DNA from: Henricia sp. BOLD:AAB3569
Lineage: Eukaryota > Echinodermata > Asteroidea > Spinulosida > Echinasteridae
DNA length: 64,000 nucleotides
Assembly (NCBI GenBank): GCA_037783545.1
Contig: JBBELK010000001.1
Coordinates: 1,178,001-1,242,000 of the forward strand
Direction of reading: 5' to 3'
Shown here: piece by piece, positions 29,353 through 41,342 of the stretch
How positions within the stretch are numbered: position 1 is the first letter of the stretch
Layout: each line of letters opens with the position of its first letter
Made by a program: the position numbers and the translations under genes
Notes under the pieces: generated by a model
Database searches by the model: none
Told to the model about the DNA's origin: nothing
The model's input: the letters and a program-made list of their open reading frames with translations, nothing else

Positions 29353-29576
29353 GCCGTCGGGGTATTTTTTTCGTATACATTGAACAAAGATTTTGAGGAA
29401 ATTACCTCCTGGAATTGCCTTATGCAGTAATTTTATCGTTTATTTATCTCAGAAATACAACATTTGCGACAGAAGTGCAAGTGGGAAGTATATCTTAGAA
29501 TTTGATGATGTGTTTATTCCAGGAGGTAATTTCCTTAAAATCTTTGTTCAATGTATACGAAAAAAATACCGCTGTC
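29353..29576. repeat. Palindromic MITE family I
   Basis: Arms GGTATTTTTTTCGTATACAT, ACAAAGATTTTGAGGAAATT and ACCTCCTGGAAT pair with their complements near 29510-29570. Confidence 0.85.
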
Positions 29577-29616
29577 GGTAAACCCTTCCATACGAAGACC
29601 CAGAGGGGACATTTAA

Positions 29617-29975
29617 AGGAGTGTGACCAGATCACTTTTTTTTACCCATAACTCTCCGGGACTTACCTTATGGGTCATGAGATTTTTATATCATAACATC
29701 CGTTATATTTTTCTGATTACGAAACTGAAACTCCCACGCTTCTAGGCCGCATATTTCCGAGGATATCGTCGAAAATCCACCGATTGTTTGTAAACTAATT
29801 TAGCAGTATCAACGTTTATCCGCTGAAAGCATACTCGATAGTTTTGTTCAATTTTTTACTGGAAATTGCGAATGTTTTCGGGTTTTTGGGACATGGGAGG
29901 TGTGTATGGGAGTTACTTGATAATATTGGTAAGTTACATCGAAAACTATTTTCCAGAAACTCTGGTCATGCTCCT
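29617..29975. repeat. TTAA-flanked MITE family J
   Basis: Ends AGGAGTGTGACCAGA and TCTGGTCATGCTCCT, flanked by TTAA at 29613-29616 and 29976-29979. The interior is AT-rich and non-coding. Confidence 0.75.
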
Positions 29976-30149
29976 TTAAGTATTGTGTTTTTTGTTTTTT
30001 TAGTACGTACGTGATAATAATATGTGCGTACATGGACAAACAACTAGGCGAACGTTGGTCTTGAGGATATTCTACACTTGGTGTAGAGGGCGCTCTATAG
30101 GGGCAACGTGTAATGCCGTAGCTACATTTTATTAACAAGCTGAGTGGCT

Positions 30150-30545
30150 TAACAAAATTCATCCGCATCGGTGGGACTAATTTCCTTTATACCGGTACGC
30201 GGTATAGCGAGAAGTCAAGTTTCCACGCTGCTAGAGAATCCTGCCATTCTTCAAAAATGTTGCTCTAGTTTATCGTTTTCTGATGTTTGAGGCATCATCG
30301 GGAAAAGAAGGACAAGGGTGCAATAGTCTTGAGATTACAAGGACCTCCATGGTGTTTTTTTAAATGTCTGATTTGGAATGTAAGGTAAGATTTTTGACAA
30401 GTTTTTGGACGACTAAGGTCATGCAGGAACATTCAACATGGTGAATGGGGTTAAATTGGTAAGGGGCTAAATAAAAGTGATATATAAAAAATGATAACGT
30501 CCCAATGTAAACATCAGAAAATCACTTTTAGCATTTTAAAAGTAT
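30150..30545. repeat. Half copy of foldback element A
   Basis: Matches the right arm of 27712-28602 in order: CATCCGC..CGGTGGGACTA, TGATGTTTGAGGCATCATCG, GTCTTGAGATTACAAGGACC, TTTAAATGTCTGATTTGGAA and TAGCATTTTAAAAGTATG at the end. The left arm is missing. Confidence 0.8.
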
Positions 30546-31543
30546 GGAGAATTAGGATAATTTTAAAGAGGAGAAGGACCTTCATGGTATGTTTTTTTGG
30601 AAATAATTTACAAGTTGGACGTCAACAATTTCAAGGGTCCCAAAATTATACAGAGAAAAGAAAAAGTATCGTCCATTCTGTCTCTCCCTCTATCTCCCAG
30701 TCTCTTCTTCCTTTCTCTTCCTCTACTCTGACATCATGTACATTTCCTTTTGACATGAACACTTTTTATCCACTTACCTGAAGTTTCGAACCGTCGCCTT
30801 CCACTTTCATGATGCACATCATATCACCGTCTGTCTATACCGCTCGGCTACTTTTAAAAGGCTAAAAGTGCTTTTCTGATGTTTACATTGGGACTCTATG
30901 AATCACTTTTAGCGGATAACATTTTATAGTCCATGGCGAAATGTTGACCATCTCTGCACAATCAAAATGGCGCCCGTTCTCCAAACTAAAATTTCACCTT
31001 ACAGTCAAAATTAAACATTGAAAAAACTTACCACGGAAGTCCCTGGAATCTCCAGAATGTAGTACCGTGGTCCATTTTCCCCGATGATTCTTCTAAACAG
31101 TAAAAAAACTGGTCTAACGTAATTTTTCTTTACATTTTTCCAGCAAACTGCAACGGAACAGCCAAATTTACGATGTATGAATCACGATCCGCAACTGCGA
31201 AGATAGCCCGCCCTCTTGTGGTCACCTCATTGTACTGCAGTGAAGTCTTTAATAAATTCTGTTAGTATATTATATAAGATTTTGTGAAAAATTGTTCCAA
31301 CTAACCCTACTCTCCCCTATTTACTTTATTTTAATGACCAAACATCATACTTTGTGTTTTAGACATCGGCAACCGTGTGAAAAACGTCTTTTTTGTGCTT
31401 TGCCTAGACTTGCCCATACATATGTACTATGGAGGTTGATCGACTCTCAGGAATTCTGTGCAATGATCAGTTTTTCCCACTGAATCTTCTAAACAGTAAA
31501 AACAATCGTCTAACGTTTATCTTTCCTTAGATTTTTCCTTAGA
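30546..31543. other. Decayed repeats, including an element A end and a partial duplication
   Basis: 30849-30925 repeats the left end of element A (CTACTTTTAAAAGGCTAAAA). 31079-31145 and 31477-31545 share ATTCTTCTAAACAGTAAAAA and GGTCTAACGT or variants. 31195-31265 is a diverged half of the MITE at 31544-31675. No coding content is seen. Confidence 0.55.
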
Positions 31544-31675
31544 TAAGACACGACTTCTCCGCAATACAATGGGATAACCACAAGAGGACGGGCTTATGAG
31601 CCAACCAACACATAGCGAGCCCGCCCTTTTGTGGTTATCCCATTGTATTGCTGGGAAGTCATGTCTAAATAATTT
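31544..31675. repeat. Palindromic MITE family K
   Basis: CAATACAATGGGATAACCAC and its complement flank an AGAGGACGGGC / GCCCGCCCTTTT centre. Confidence 0.85.
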
Positions 31676-32587
31676 CAACGATGTCAATTTTACCCGAAAA
31701 ATCTAAAGAATTGCTTAAAGTGACGTCTTTCTGTTGAAAAGTTAACATCAAGGAGTCATTTTTACTTCAGCCTTAAAAGTTGGGGAGAGTGGGGTTAGTT
31801 GGAACATTGGGTATGTTGAAACATTGATATTTTAAGCATTATGTGGGCTAAAAATGGAGCCTATAAAATGTTAGGACTCGTCGATGGTTTCTCGTGTAAT
31901 CCATCTTGAACACGACCATGTCACCTATGGGGTTAGTTGAAACACGGTATGCAGTCATCTAAAAACTGTACTATAACTTCTGTAATCAACGGAATTAGCA
32001 TGTCAGACACTTAAGCTGTAAATTGGGGCGCTAATTACCCTTTGGGGTATAGCGAGGTCATTAGCAACTGCACAAAGCAAGAGCACCAAAACAATTTATG
32101 CACAAGCTTTTTGCTCACTTACAATACAACTATTTTAAACTTTCTAACTTGAAAATGTTAAAATTAACAATCAAACATGATATGCAGGGCCTATACATTT
32201 TTCATCTAAATGTACAGTGTACAGATACATGTAAAGTGTATGGGTGAGGATGTTTCACTGTTAATGTTTAAAAGTTCAAGAAGATCAAAAGTTCAGTTTG
32301 TAAAGTTTAGAATCTATACTTTTAAGTCAGACACAAATATTATTTTTTGAAAACAATGGGCAACAAAATGCTGACAAGGTTTATCCGGCCGTTCGTTTCT
32401 CTCCTGACGATTTGTACATGTGGCAAATTTACTTGGGCATGTCCTACATTGTACAGCGCCACCACTCATCCACAAAGGTTTACCCAACGAAGTGCGCCGC
32501 CCTTGCACATTCTCTGATCGGTATGATCTGTTATTGGTCATTGGCATTTGAAAATGTCACCTTGCTGATCAATCTTCATAATACATC
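31676..32587. other. AT-rich intergenic, nothing recognised
   Basis: Short repeated phrases such as GGGGTTAGTTGGAACA / GGGGTTAGTTGAAACA (near 31790 and 31930) occur, but no gene or clear element. Confidence 0.4.
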
Positions 32588-32706
32588 CAATAGACCCTTT
32601 GCACGGGCAGTCATGACAGTCACATTGTCACTGTGCGTCATGCATGAGTAGGCACACTATTTTCACATCATTATGAAAATCTTCCCCCTGGTGCAAAGGG
32701 TCTATA
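32588..32706. repeat. Small MITE family L
   Basis: TAGACCCTTTGCACGGGCAG and GTGCAAAGGGTCTATA are the inverted ends of a roughly 120-bp element with a GTCATGACAGTCACATTGTC centre. Confidence 0.7.
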
Positions 32707-34874
32707 AAATTGCACAAACTGCGAAACCATCATGAGCATGTCCTTTTGTTGTCAGTCCAATGTAAGTTGTAGAATGTAGATGTCCATACTCTTTATACTT
32801 GGTTGGCATGCTTTGAATGTATAAAAGGCAGTCAATCAAAGCATTTTAAACAGCTAGAATCCCCCCGTCCACATTTTAAAAGTTTTTCTGTTTATCATGG
32901 AGGTGTATGAGTCCCAAAACTTTAATGAAACTACCAGTTTTTGGAGAAAGCCATTAAACGCGATCTCACGTGAGTTTCGTCAATTTGACAGATTCCCACG
33001 GCCAGGTGATCACCACCTGCCTGAGCACATTTAATGGTTACTTTTGTTACAGAATGATGTTTACCGAGATGCACGTAGACCCTGCAGGGCGACCTGATTC
33101 CTATGGTCACATTAAACATGATCACTTGTCACTTGGGACAAAGGATCCAACAGCACCTGCGGTAATATCGCGAGTAAATAAGATATTTAGACTTGATTTT
33201 TCCTTATACCCGCTCATCAGCATCGTCTTATCACTGAAATGAGGTGGAAAATAGAACCCCAGACCATTGAAACCCTATAGCTAATGTGTAATATGACCTA
33301 ATACGTGAGAAATCAATGGATTTATGCAAATTTATCCAAATTATGCAAATTAGACAACTTTCCCGGTTTTTCCGGAAAGTGAGACCACAAAAAATTAATT
33401 CCTTGTAAAATTTCGAGTTTGGATCCGTTTTCATCCAATGGCGCTCATGTTCTTCAACTTTTGACATAGGCGGGGCACGCCGTGAACATACAAAACGGCC
33501 TGTGCAGTATTGAATGGAAAATACACGAAGTGAATGTTTATCATGCCTGTTTTGTCCTTGTAATTCAAAATACAAACGTGAAAAACACTTCATGTAATAT
33601 GACAACACTCTACTATTACCTGTTTTGTGGAAAAAACGGTGAAATTGTGGCTCACAATAAAGCTCTTTTGAAGTAAATACTGGTGCATTGCGACGGGTGG
33701 TTTTGTCACGGAACGAACGGCATTCACAGCGGTCTGTGTACAGCATAGGACGGTTCACTGCGGGGGAAGTTCCCACGTGTTTGAACATCGCCCGGGACAA
33801 GTTAGAATGAGCGACTCATTTTTCTCTCTCTTGGTAATAGAAAAGAAAATCTTTCTGCTCTTTTTTTTTCATAGTGTCTGGTAAAACATACAACTACGCA
33901 GCTACTGGTCATATCTCTGGCTTTTTGGACCAACAAAATTCTTCAAAAAAATACCATCTAACAGAGACGGTTTTCCAGGTTTTTTTGCGTGTAAACGTAT
34001 GGAGCTAACGATCGTGTTGACTTCTCTTTCTCAGGATTGCGTCACGGGGTCATACGCATATTAATGAGCGTTTCAGAAATCGCGAAAATCTCATTTTCGA
34101 AAAGCGCACTTTTGCTTGCAATTTATCCACTTAAAACCGACAATTAAAAAATAATAAAAATCCACGTCGGCAAGAGGGATGTTTGGACTATCAAAAAAAG
34201 CCTAAATGCTGGATTTTCGTCGAGGGGGATTCTTCCTCTTTAAGTAATATAATCTCGAGACTTCAAGTGTTTTCTTAATAATGTTTAAAAAGGGTTTCAT
34301 ATATGTAGTAGGAATTTTGGTCCACTCCTGGAAACAAATTTTCCCCCTTATTTTTAGCCTGTGTACTCTTGGTTAGTTCACTGTACAACTGATTTACAAA
34401 AAAGGTACCCCTGTAACATTTCATACATGTACATTACCCTTAAAAATATGAAGCAACCTCTCGCACGTAATATGGCTGTGAAAACATGTCAAGAAGAAAA
34501 TTCATTCAGAAGAAATGGCTAACTGAAGCTGATTTCTGTATTTTATAGTTTATTTGTCAGATTTTACATCAAAGGCAAGCAGTTTCATGAAACAAATGCT
34601 ACAATCCCCTCATCAGCTTTCAGTCCACCCAGCAGATTAATTCCAAGTCTAACACCAGAATTACGACAAATAGCCAAAAATAGCATATTAACTAAGTCTC
34701 TCGATATCTAAGCTTAGTTTGCTTCCATTTCCTTTAAAATTTTGCACAGATATGTTGCACACCATCCATCTGTAAAGTTCGGAAAAAAGAACAAGAAGAC
34801 TGGCCAACAAAAAAAGGAGTTGCCGTACGCAGCCACTGTGGTAATTCATCCTTTCATCCTGTAAAACAACAATC
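32707..34874. other. Region upstream of the zinc-finger ORF
   Basis: It holds a 189-codon minus-strand open frame (33231-33800) with no recognised motif, which I do not count as a gene. Just before 34875, at about 34822-34870, lies a frameshifted remnant of another finger (CAGCCACTGTGG and CATGAAGAG words). No KRAB, SCAN or other N-terminal domain is seen. Confidence 0.45.
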
Positions 34875-35762
34875 ATGAAGAGAAACATGGATGCCCAAAC
34901 TGGTGAACGGCCATATGCATGCAGCCAATGTGGTGGGACATTCAAAAGGAATAACCACTTAAAGAGACATATGAAAACCCATACTGATGACCGGCAGTAT
35001 GCATGCAGCCACTGTGTTGAGACATTCACAGAGAGTAATAATTTAAAGAGACACATGAGAATCCATACTGGTGAGAGACCATATTTATGCAGCCAGTGTG
35101 GTAGGACATTCTCAGACAGTGGGATCTTAAGGAGACATTTTAGAACCCATACTCTTGAACGCCCCTATGCATGCAGCTACTGTGGTGAGACATTTACACA
35201 GAGTGGTATTTTAAACAGACATATAAAAACTCATACTGGTGAGCGGCCGTACACATGCAGCAGTTGTGATAGAACATTCACAGAAAGTGGTCATTTAAAG
35301 AGACACATAAGAACCCACACAGGAGAGCGGCCATATGCATGCAGTTACTGTGAAAGGACTTTCACACAGGGTGGTCACTTGAAGATACATATAATGACCC
35401 ATACAGGTGAGCGGCCATTTGCATGCAGCCACTGTGATAAGACATTCACAGAGAGTAGTCTTTTGAGGAGACACATGAGAATCCATACTGGTGAGCGGCC
35501 GTATGTATGCAGCCACTGTGATAAGACATTTACAGAGAGTAGTGCCTTGAAAGCACACACGAGAACCCATACTGGTGAGCGGCCATACACATGCAGTCAC
35601 TGTGATAAAACTTTCACACAGAGTGGTGTTTTGAATGTACACATGAGAACACATACTGGTGATCAGCCATATGTATGCAGTCATTGTGAGAAGTCATTCA
35701 CACAGAGTAGTCATTTGAAGAAGCATGTGATGAGAACCCATACTGGTGAGCAGTCACTGTGA
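34875..35762 (+). CDS. Ten-finger C2H2 zinc-finger protein
   Basis: An open frame of 295 residues consisting almost entirely of ten tandem C2H2 fingers joined by THTGERPY-type linkers. All ten keep C-x2-C, the Phe and Leu core and H-x3-H (H-x4-H in finger 10). Predicted contact residues (-1, 3, 6) by finger are R/H/R, E/N/R, D/I/R, Q/I/R, E/H/R, Q/H/I, E/L/R, E/A/A, Q/V/V and Q/H/K; the variation suggests sequence-specific DNA binding in the nucleus. Linkers 1 and 3 are altered (THTDDRQY, THTLERPY). The ATG at 34875 sits inside a decayed finger, so the true gene start may be elsewhere or the ORF may be a surviving fragment. More broken fingers follow at once. It could be a young or dying member of a poly-ZNF family. 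Confidence 0.8.
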   Translation: MKRNMDAQTGERPYACSQCGGTFKRNNHLKRHMKTHTDDRQYACSHCVETFTESNNLKRHMRIHTGERPYLCSQCGRTFSDSGILRRHFRTHTLERPYACSYCGETFTQSGILNRHIKTHTGERPYTCSSCDRTFTESGHLKRHIRTHTGERPYACSYCERTFTQGGHLKIHIMTHTGERPFACSHCDKTFTESSLLRRHMRIHTGERPYVCSHCDKTFTESSALKAHTRTHTGERPYTCSHCDKTFTQSGVLNVHMRTHTGDQPYVCSHCEKSFTQSSHLKKHVMRTHTGEQSL

Positions 35763-36150
35763 TGCAAGATATTTCACAGAGAACTGTGAGGCACAATAAA
35801 ACTCATACTGGTGAGCAGCCATAATGGAGTCATCATGATAAGACATGAACACATGGTAGTCACTTGAAAAGACAAGAACCCACACGAATCAATACAAGTG
35901 AGCAGCCAACAAGCCATGCAGACATTGTGACAAGACATTCACACAGGGTAGTTGCTTCGAGAGACACCGGAGAACTTGTGACCTGTTAACTGTTCGTATG
36001 GATGCAGCCCAGTACTGTAATTAGACATTCACAGAATTGGTATCTTGAGAACCCATACTGGTGAGCGTCTACATGTATACGCATTCAGCCACAGTGGTTA
36101 GACATTAAGGGTAGTAATTTGGAAACAGATTAGAACCCATACTTGGGGAC
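35763..36150 (+). pseudogene. Decayed C2H2 finger array downstream of the ZNF ORF
   Basis: Recognisable finger and linker words continue out of frame: ACTCATACTGGTGAGCAGCC, GACATTGTGACAAGACATTC, CATACTGGTGAGCG and CAGCCACAGTGGTTAGACAT. About four units contain stops and indels. The array breaks off at the MITE starting 36181. Confidence 0.85.
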
Positions 36151-36180
36151 AGCTGGGATGATTCAAAACAAAAACATGTT

Positions 36181-36665
36181 TGACCCCGTTCTCACCAGAG
36201 AAATCGCTTTGTTCGACGATGATTCAACGAAGAGTTTTCCTGATGTGAACGCACGCCTCTTCATTCAACAATGACTGGAATGACTTCATTCAATTAAGCA
36301 AATAGCTTTATTCGACGAAGACATCGCTTCATTCGACGAAGACATCACTTCATTCGATGAAGAAATCCCTTCGTCCGACGAAGCAATTTGGCAGGCCTGG
36401 TTGCACAAGTGCGTTGTGTGTCGAGCCCCCAGCAAGCGTTGTTTTTGGCGTGTCACTGGAAACTACACAGCACGTCTAGACGCGCGACGTGCATGTACGA
36501 CCTCCCACAGCTTTATTCGATCTTCGTTAACGGTCGCTTATAATGTGTACGGTTCCGCTCTTCATTCGATCTTCGTTAAGTGATATGTGAATGCACGCTT
36601 CATTAACTAACGATGATTAACTAATCTTCGTTGAACGGAGAGATTTCTCAAGTGAGAACGGGGTC
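36181..36665. repeat. MITE family M inserted in the zinc-finger array
   Basis: Ends TGACCCCGTTCTCA and TGAGAACGGGGTC. The left half holds direct repeats of CTTCATTCGACGAAGACAT, the right half ATTCGATCTTCGTTAA words. Confidence 0.8.
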
Positions 36666-38554
36666 TTACAAATGTAGTTGTCGTGTCTAGGGGCCCTTTG
36701 ACATAATCCCAGTTTTGCATCCCGGTTGGCCCCATATTGCATCCCAGTGTACCTCTACTGTGGTCAACCACAGTTTGAGCTAAAGCGGGATAAATTTCTG
36801 ATCTTATGATCCTATCAAGAAAGGCGGAGAAGGGAGCTGGGGAGTCTAAGGGTAAGTCCAGTACCCCAAGAAGCTAGCAGCACTGCAGTGTAATCCGGTA
36901 ACTAAGGACTCCTTCCCTGTTAGTGTACGTCTGCCATAACTGGGGCCATTCAGTGCAATGAAGTGTGCGTTATTTTGTTGTTAAATCGCACAACACACAG
37001 CGCGCCCCCTTTGTGTACACAGGCTTCTCAAGCTTTCAACAAAAAACGTGAAAATTGTTCGAAGCGACATCACAATGTAACAGCTTATCATCAACACAAG
37101 TACAAGACGCACAGCTCATGCCACTGGTTGGCGCCCAGTTATGGTGGAGGTTCAGGGAAGGAGTCCTCGGCCCTCGGATTGGTGTTACCGACGGCCCTAG
37201 GAGTCTACTAGGGCTCTGATACTAATGGCCTTGCTAGGTTTTACAATAATTTCAATTTTTGTCTAGCTCTTCACGGCAAAGTAGTGCACGCAAACATCCA
37301 CCGGTACGCGGGTCACTAGGTTTAAGTACGATCTAAGTCTAATTTTGCCTACGAAGTCCAGTCGTAGCGCCACCAGCACGCAAAACCAGTGAATGTATAA
37401 CTGTAGTTAAAACATATCGTAATGGTTCATTTATTTCTTTACAGGTGTCAGCCCCTCATTGTTTACTCCCCAGTTTATTAACACTCTCATGATGCCATGC
37501 CATGCCATGCCATGAGGTGCTTTAAAAAGATGGGATTTTTTTCGGAAGGCATATTTATTTATTTATTTTCTGAAAATATTTCTCAAACTCCATGCGTTCC
37601 CCAATCAAACACATCCCCCATCCTGTTGGAGCTTGTATAGTCATCATTATTGTTGAGATCACTCACAAGTCAGACCGACGCTTGGAAATCTAGGCCTCTA
37701 GGCTCATTGATTTGCGTACGATACCAGATATACCCAGCACGATATGTGGCAAAGGGACTGCCCCCTAACGCCCCTATACCTGTATCTCAACACACTCTTC
37801 CCTTTTGTTAACGCACTAAACCGCTCTCCCCTAAAAACTGAAAGGAATTCCTTTGAAATTCCTTGGATGTTTGAGACACAATGGGTGAACAATGGTAGGG
37901 GGAATGCCCTCTGCCACATATCGTGCTGCATATGATACCAGAAGGTATTCCTTCAGGTATTTTTGGCCAGCTGTAACAATGTATATAGGTGTATTATCAA
38001 CAATGGCCTTACAGAAATAAATTTAGCCACAGGTTGCAGCACTTCGGGAGCCTTCTCTTTTGAGTCTGTGTAATCTGTGTGTGGTGCATGTCGTAGGGTT
38101 AAGCTGTTAAATTTACATGTGTACATCTAACCCACTTAAACCTAGAACGAAACCTGACTGGCCTTCCAAATAAAATGAGAAAAAAAAACCACCTGGTTAT
38201 TTCTGAAGGTTGTTGAATCCCTATCTGGTTTGGGCCGAAGGTGAAAAAGTGCTCTAGAAATGGAGAATGCAGGACTGTGAAAGGGGTGAAGGCATGAACT
38301 GTACACCAAAATGTAGCGTTTGATGCCCTTATTTACAAAAATTATTGTTCATGTGAAAATACTGGTTCATGTAGCTGAAATTCAAGACAGAAGATCCCAA
38401 ATCACAACGGTCGCCATAATATTCTGATATAAATAAAAATACAAGTCATGTAAATAAATTATTATTATGGGAAAAATTGTCATTTTGAAATAAATGTATT
38501 CACCTTTAGGCAGAAGCATTCGAACAAGATGTGGGCCTTCGGCCCACGGCCTAC
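36666..38554. other. Insertion-rich gap inside the zinc-finger array
   Basis: Contains a family D MITE (37725-37935) and a short (CATGC)n run at about 37494-37513. The remaining sequence is unrecognised. Finger sequence is absent between about 36150 and 38555. Confidence 0.5.
37725..37935. repeat. Palindromic MITE family D, further copy
   Basis: AGCACGATATGTGGCAAAGG start, ACCTGTATCTCAACACACTC and GGAATTCCTTTGAAATTCC core, CTGCCACATATCGTGCTGCA end. Very close to the copies at 5735-6112. Confidence 0.85.
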
Positions 38555-38910
38555 ATGAGAACCTATATTGTACTGGTGAGCGTCCGTACACATGCAGCCA
38601 CTGCGGTGAGACATTCACAACGAGAAGTGTGTTGAGGGTGCACATAAGAACACATATTAGAGAGCGGCAATATGCAAGCAACCACTGTGGAAAGAAATGT
38701 GCACAAAGTAGTACCTTAAAAACTTGTGAACTCATACAGGTGAGCGGCCATATGTATGCAGCCACTGTGATAAGACATTCACATAGAGTTGTAACTTGAA
38801 GGCGCACATGAGAGTCCATACTAGTGAACAGCCATATGTATGCAGTCTCTGTGGATGAGACATTTACTCAGAGTAGTGCATTGAAGAGACAAATGAGAAC
38901 TATAGTCTGT
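38555..38910 (+). pseudogene. Second decayed C2H2 finger block
   Basis: About four finger units: ACTGGTGAGCGTCCGTACAC, CAGCCACTGCGGTGAGACAT, AACCACTGTGGAAAG and CAGCCACTGTGATAAGACAT. Frame changes and in-frame stops (for example TAG in ACATTCACATAGAG) break the reading. Same strand and wording as 34875-36150. Confidence 0.88.
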
Positions 38911-39057
38911 ACCTTGCATGTTCTATTGAACAATCTGTAGAAAAGGTAACTGCGTCTGCATGGTTCTAATACACGCAGGCGAGGCCTGGTTTCATGCGAT
39001 GTGCGAATATCTCCTGCATTCGGTGCCATTTTGTACAAATGACCCAAAACCAACCAA

Positions 39058-39105
39058 TTAGCCTTTTTGAGATATGGCGGACAAAATAGGAGGGCTCACT
39101 TTGAA
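39058..39105. repeat. Arm of MITE family B
   Basis: TTAGCCTTTTTGAGATATGG then GGACAAAATAGGAGGGCTCA matches one family B terminus. No partner arm lies directly downstream. The F-box-like sequence begins about 60 bp later. Confidence 0.75.
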
Positions 39106-39162
39106 TCAAATTTCGATTATTATTTTTTCGTATACAGCGTGGCTGAAGTAGCTGCAAGCACC

Positions 39163-40475
39163 ATGACCGCTCCAAAGGTCGATCTTCCGTCAGACGATGG
39201 TCCACAGTACACAGATCTAATAAAGGACTTACTTCTTGAAGTCCCCCTCGAAACGGCGAACCTTCTACTTTCTTACCTCTCGGAGAAGGATTTGTGCAAA
39301 GTCGCTCTCTGTAGCAGGGGTTGGAGAGAGAGGTCTAACTCGGACGAGCTGTGGCAACGCCTGTGTAAGGTCCGCGGTTGGGAGCGCTTCGGCACATCCG
39401 TGGATCTCAACGTTAAGCAAGCATCGGCATCAAGGATGACCCCTAAGTTCCACACCACGATCCTGCAAATAGATAACGCCGAGACTCTGCTACCGACGTG
39501 CAAGTGGAAAGTCGTCTTCTTGAAGGCGTGGTGCTTAAACTGTCGCTGGAACAGCAACTAGCCGATGGTACACAGCGCCTATATTAAATGTATTGGAGTG
39601 AAGGATTTGTTTAACAGACGTTTTCTTGTTCAAGGAAACGGTGTATTGACAAAAGTCGAGAGGTATGTCCCTGGAATCTCGAAGGAAGAAAACAGCTGGG
39701 AACCAGAAAGGTGTTTGGTTTCTAAAGGTAAAACATTAGCTCTGGGTCGTCGCTTCTTCCGAACCTTTAACTGCGAAACTGTAGAGCGGAGGTATGGCCG
39801 CGTTGATACGGGAGAAGCCGTTATAGCTCGGGCCGCTGAAGCAGACGGTTTGAATCACTTCGTAGTGAATCGTATCGACGGAACCCGCCTCCATACACTC
39901 AAGGGCCACACGAGAGAGATCAACGATTTGGCTCTGAATGGCAACATGGCCCTCAGTGCTGCCGAAAACCTGAGGCTTTGGGATGTCAATACAGGAGAGT
40001 GTTTAAAAATCTTTGACTGTCCAAAAGAATCCCCCTTGTTTGAGGTCTGTTCGATCAACGATTATTATGTCATGGGGGCTTCGAGGAGACGGCGCTTTTC
40101 TGGGACCTCAAGTCAGGTAAACCAACGGCAATGATCCATGGCTGTGATCCAAAACACATGGATTTTAGCAGATTCGTAATTGGTTCTCTCTGCCAAAACG
40201 GTTCTTTGAAAATATGGGACCAACGCGGCGCGCTGGTCGGTGAAGTTGATTCAACTAAAGAGTTCGCCATTATTGGAACCAAGGTAGTGATTCAAACCCA
40301 TGAGGGGCTTGACGTATGGAGAGTCCGACCGGAAGAGCTGCAGCGCCTTTACAACTTGCATAAAAACCATCGCAAGGGATACATTCTTCTGTGGGCAGAT
40401 GATACCAAGGTGATACTTCGAACAGAAAACAGGGGGCTAATGCCTGATGTTGGTACTGTTTACTTTTTTTGGTAA
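39163..40475 (+). pseudogene. Intronless F-box/WD40-like gene with two lesions
   Basis: From ATG 39163 the frame encodes an F-box (LLLEVPLETANLLLSYLSEKDLCKVALCSRGW, then DELWQRLC). An in-frame TAG at 39559-39561 interrupts it. The same frame resumes to about 40075 with WD40-like blocks, such as HTLKGHTREINDLALNGNMALSAAENLRLWDVNTGECLKIF. A run of five G at 40073-40078 lacks one base. In the next frame the propeller continues with ETALFWDLKSGKPT and NGSLKIWDQRGALVGEV to a stop at 40475. F-box/WD40 proteins recruit substrates to SCF ubiquitin ligases. The lack of introns suggests a retrocopy, though no poly-A tail was seen. With only two lesions it is either a young pseudogene or an intact gene with sequencing errors. 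Confidence 0.75.
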
Positions 40476-40599
40476 TCTCAGACAAAGCAAGTTTAGTTCG
40501 CGGAGTAAGAACTAGGTGGCTGCCTGGCCAAAGGCGCACAACCCTATCAGCAGATAGATTATGTGGCATTCCCCTTTACAGCTTTCCAAAAATCGCTTG

Positions 40600-40690
40600 G
40601 GTTGATGTGGCTTGCCCACGGACGCTTGAACCCACAACCTCTGATTGGGAGTCCCGCTTCATACCCACTAGACCAGACTCAATGAACACA
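40600..40690 (-). mobile_element. tRNA-like SINE fragment
   Basis: On the minus strand, CTGGTCTAGTGGGTATGAAG (box A-like), GACTCCCAATCAGAGGTTG and TGTGGGTTCAAGCG (box B-like) are in tRNA order. The acceptor stem does not pair, so this is a SINE or tRNA remnant rather than a tRNA gene. Confidence 0.5.
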
Positions 40691-41342
40691 AAGCCCACAG
40701 CAGACGCGGGGAATACGACAAATCTGCCATCAGCTAGCACTTACACGCTGAGGACCATGTCATCCAGTGGCAGCCACACGCATCACCCCCATCTACCACT
40801 GGCGCACAAGGCGAGTCAGAGAGGCACAAGACCGTACAACAAGACATCGGCATATCCGTCAACGACATCTGGCAACTCATCCTCAAGACCAAGCCCTCCG
40901 GCCCCATGCATCATTAACAGCCTTCTGGTGGTCTTCTATACCCATGACCCTCCGCCACTAGTTTCCACCCTAGTTTGCCTTTTGGGTTCCCTATTATACA
41001 GTTGAAGTCAGTAGTATAAATGCAACTGTATGCAGTGTTAAAACTTGTGTGCTTTACACCATTTTTGTAACAGTCTTTACTAAATTCTTGATTTTGTAGC
41101 ATTTCTTATATATATATATATATATATACGTGCATAGCTTGTACACCTTGCAATGGTTCAGGTAGTCATGTTTACCATTTTGGGTGATGATGGTAGTGGT
41201 GTAGTATTTATACTTCTGACTTTAACTGTATAACCATGGCACCCTTCCTCTGCCACGACAAGCCACCAATTGACACCCATCAGTGCACACGCACAGCACA
41301 CCCCCTCTTGTGGGATCAAGTGAGGGATCCAGCCACACATTA
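40691..41342. other. Intergenic with a TA microsatellite
   Basis: (TA)n at about 41106-41128. Open frames on both strands lack motifs. Confidence 0.5.

Noticed and set aside
33231..33800. 189-codon minus-strand open frame
   Set aside because: No recognisable motif, no ATG-to-splice context and an amino-acid mix typical of random AT-rich sequence. Frames of this length are expected by chance in 64 kb.
40469..41005. 178-codon frame after the F-box pseudogene
   Set aside because: Low-complexity Ser/Thr/Pro-rich translation crossing a SINE fragment; no family similarity.
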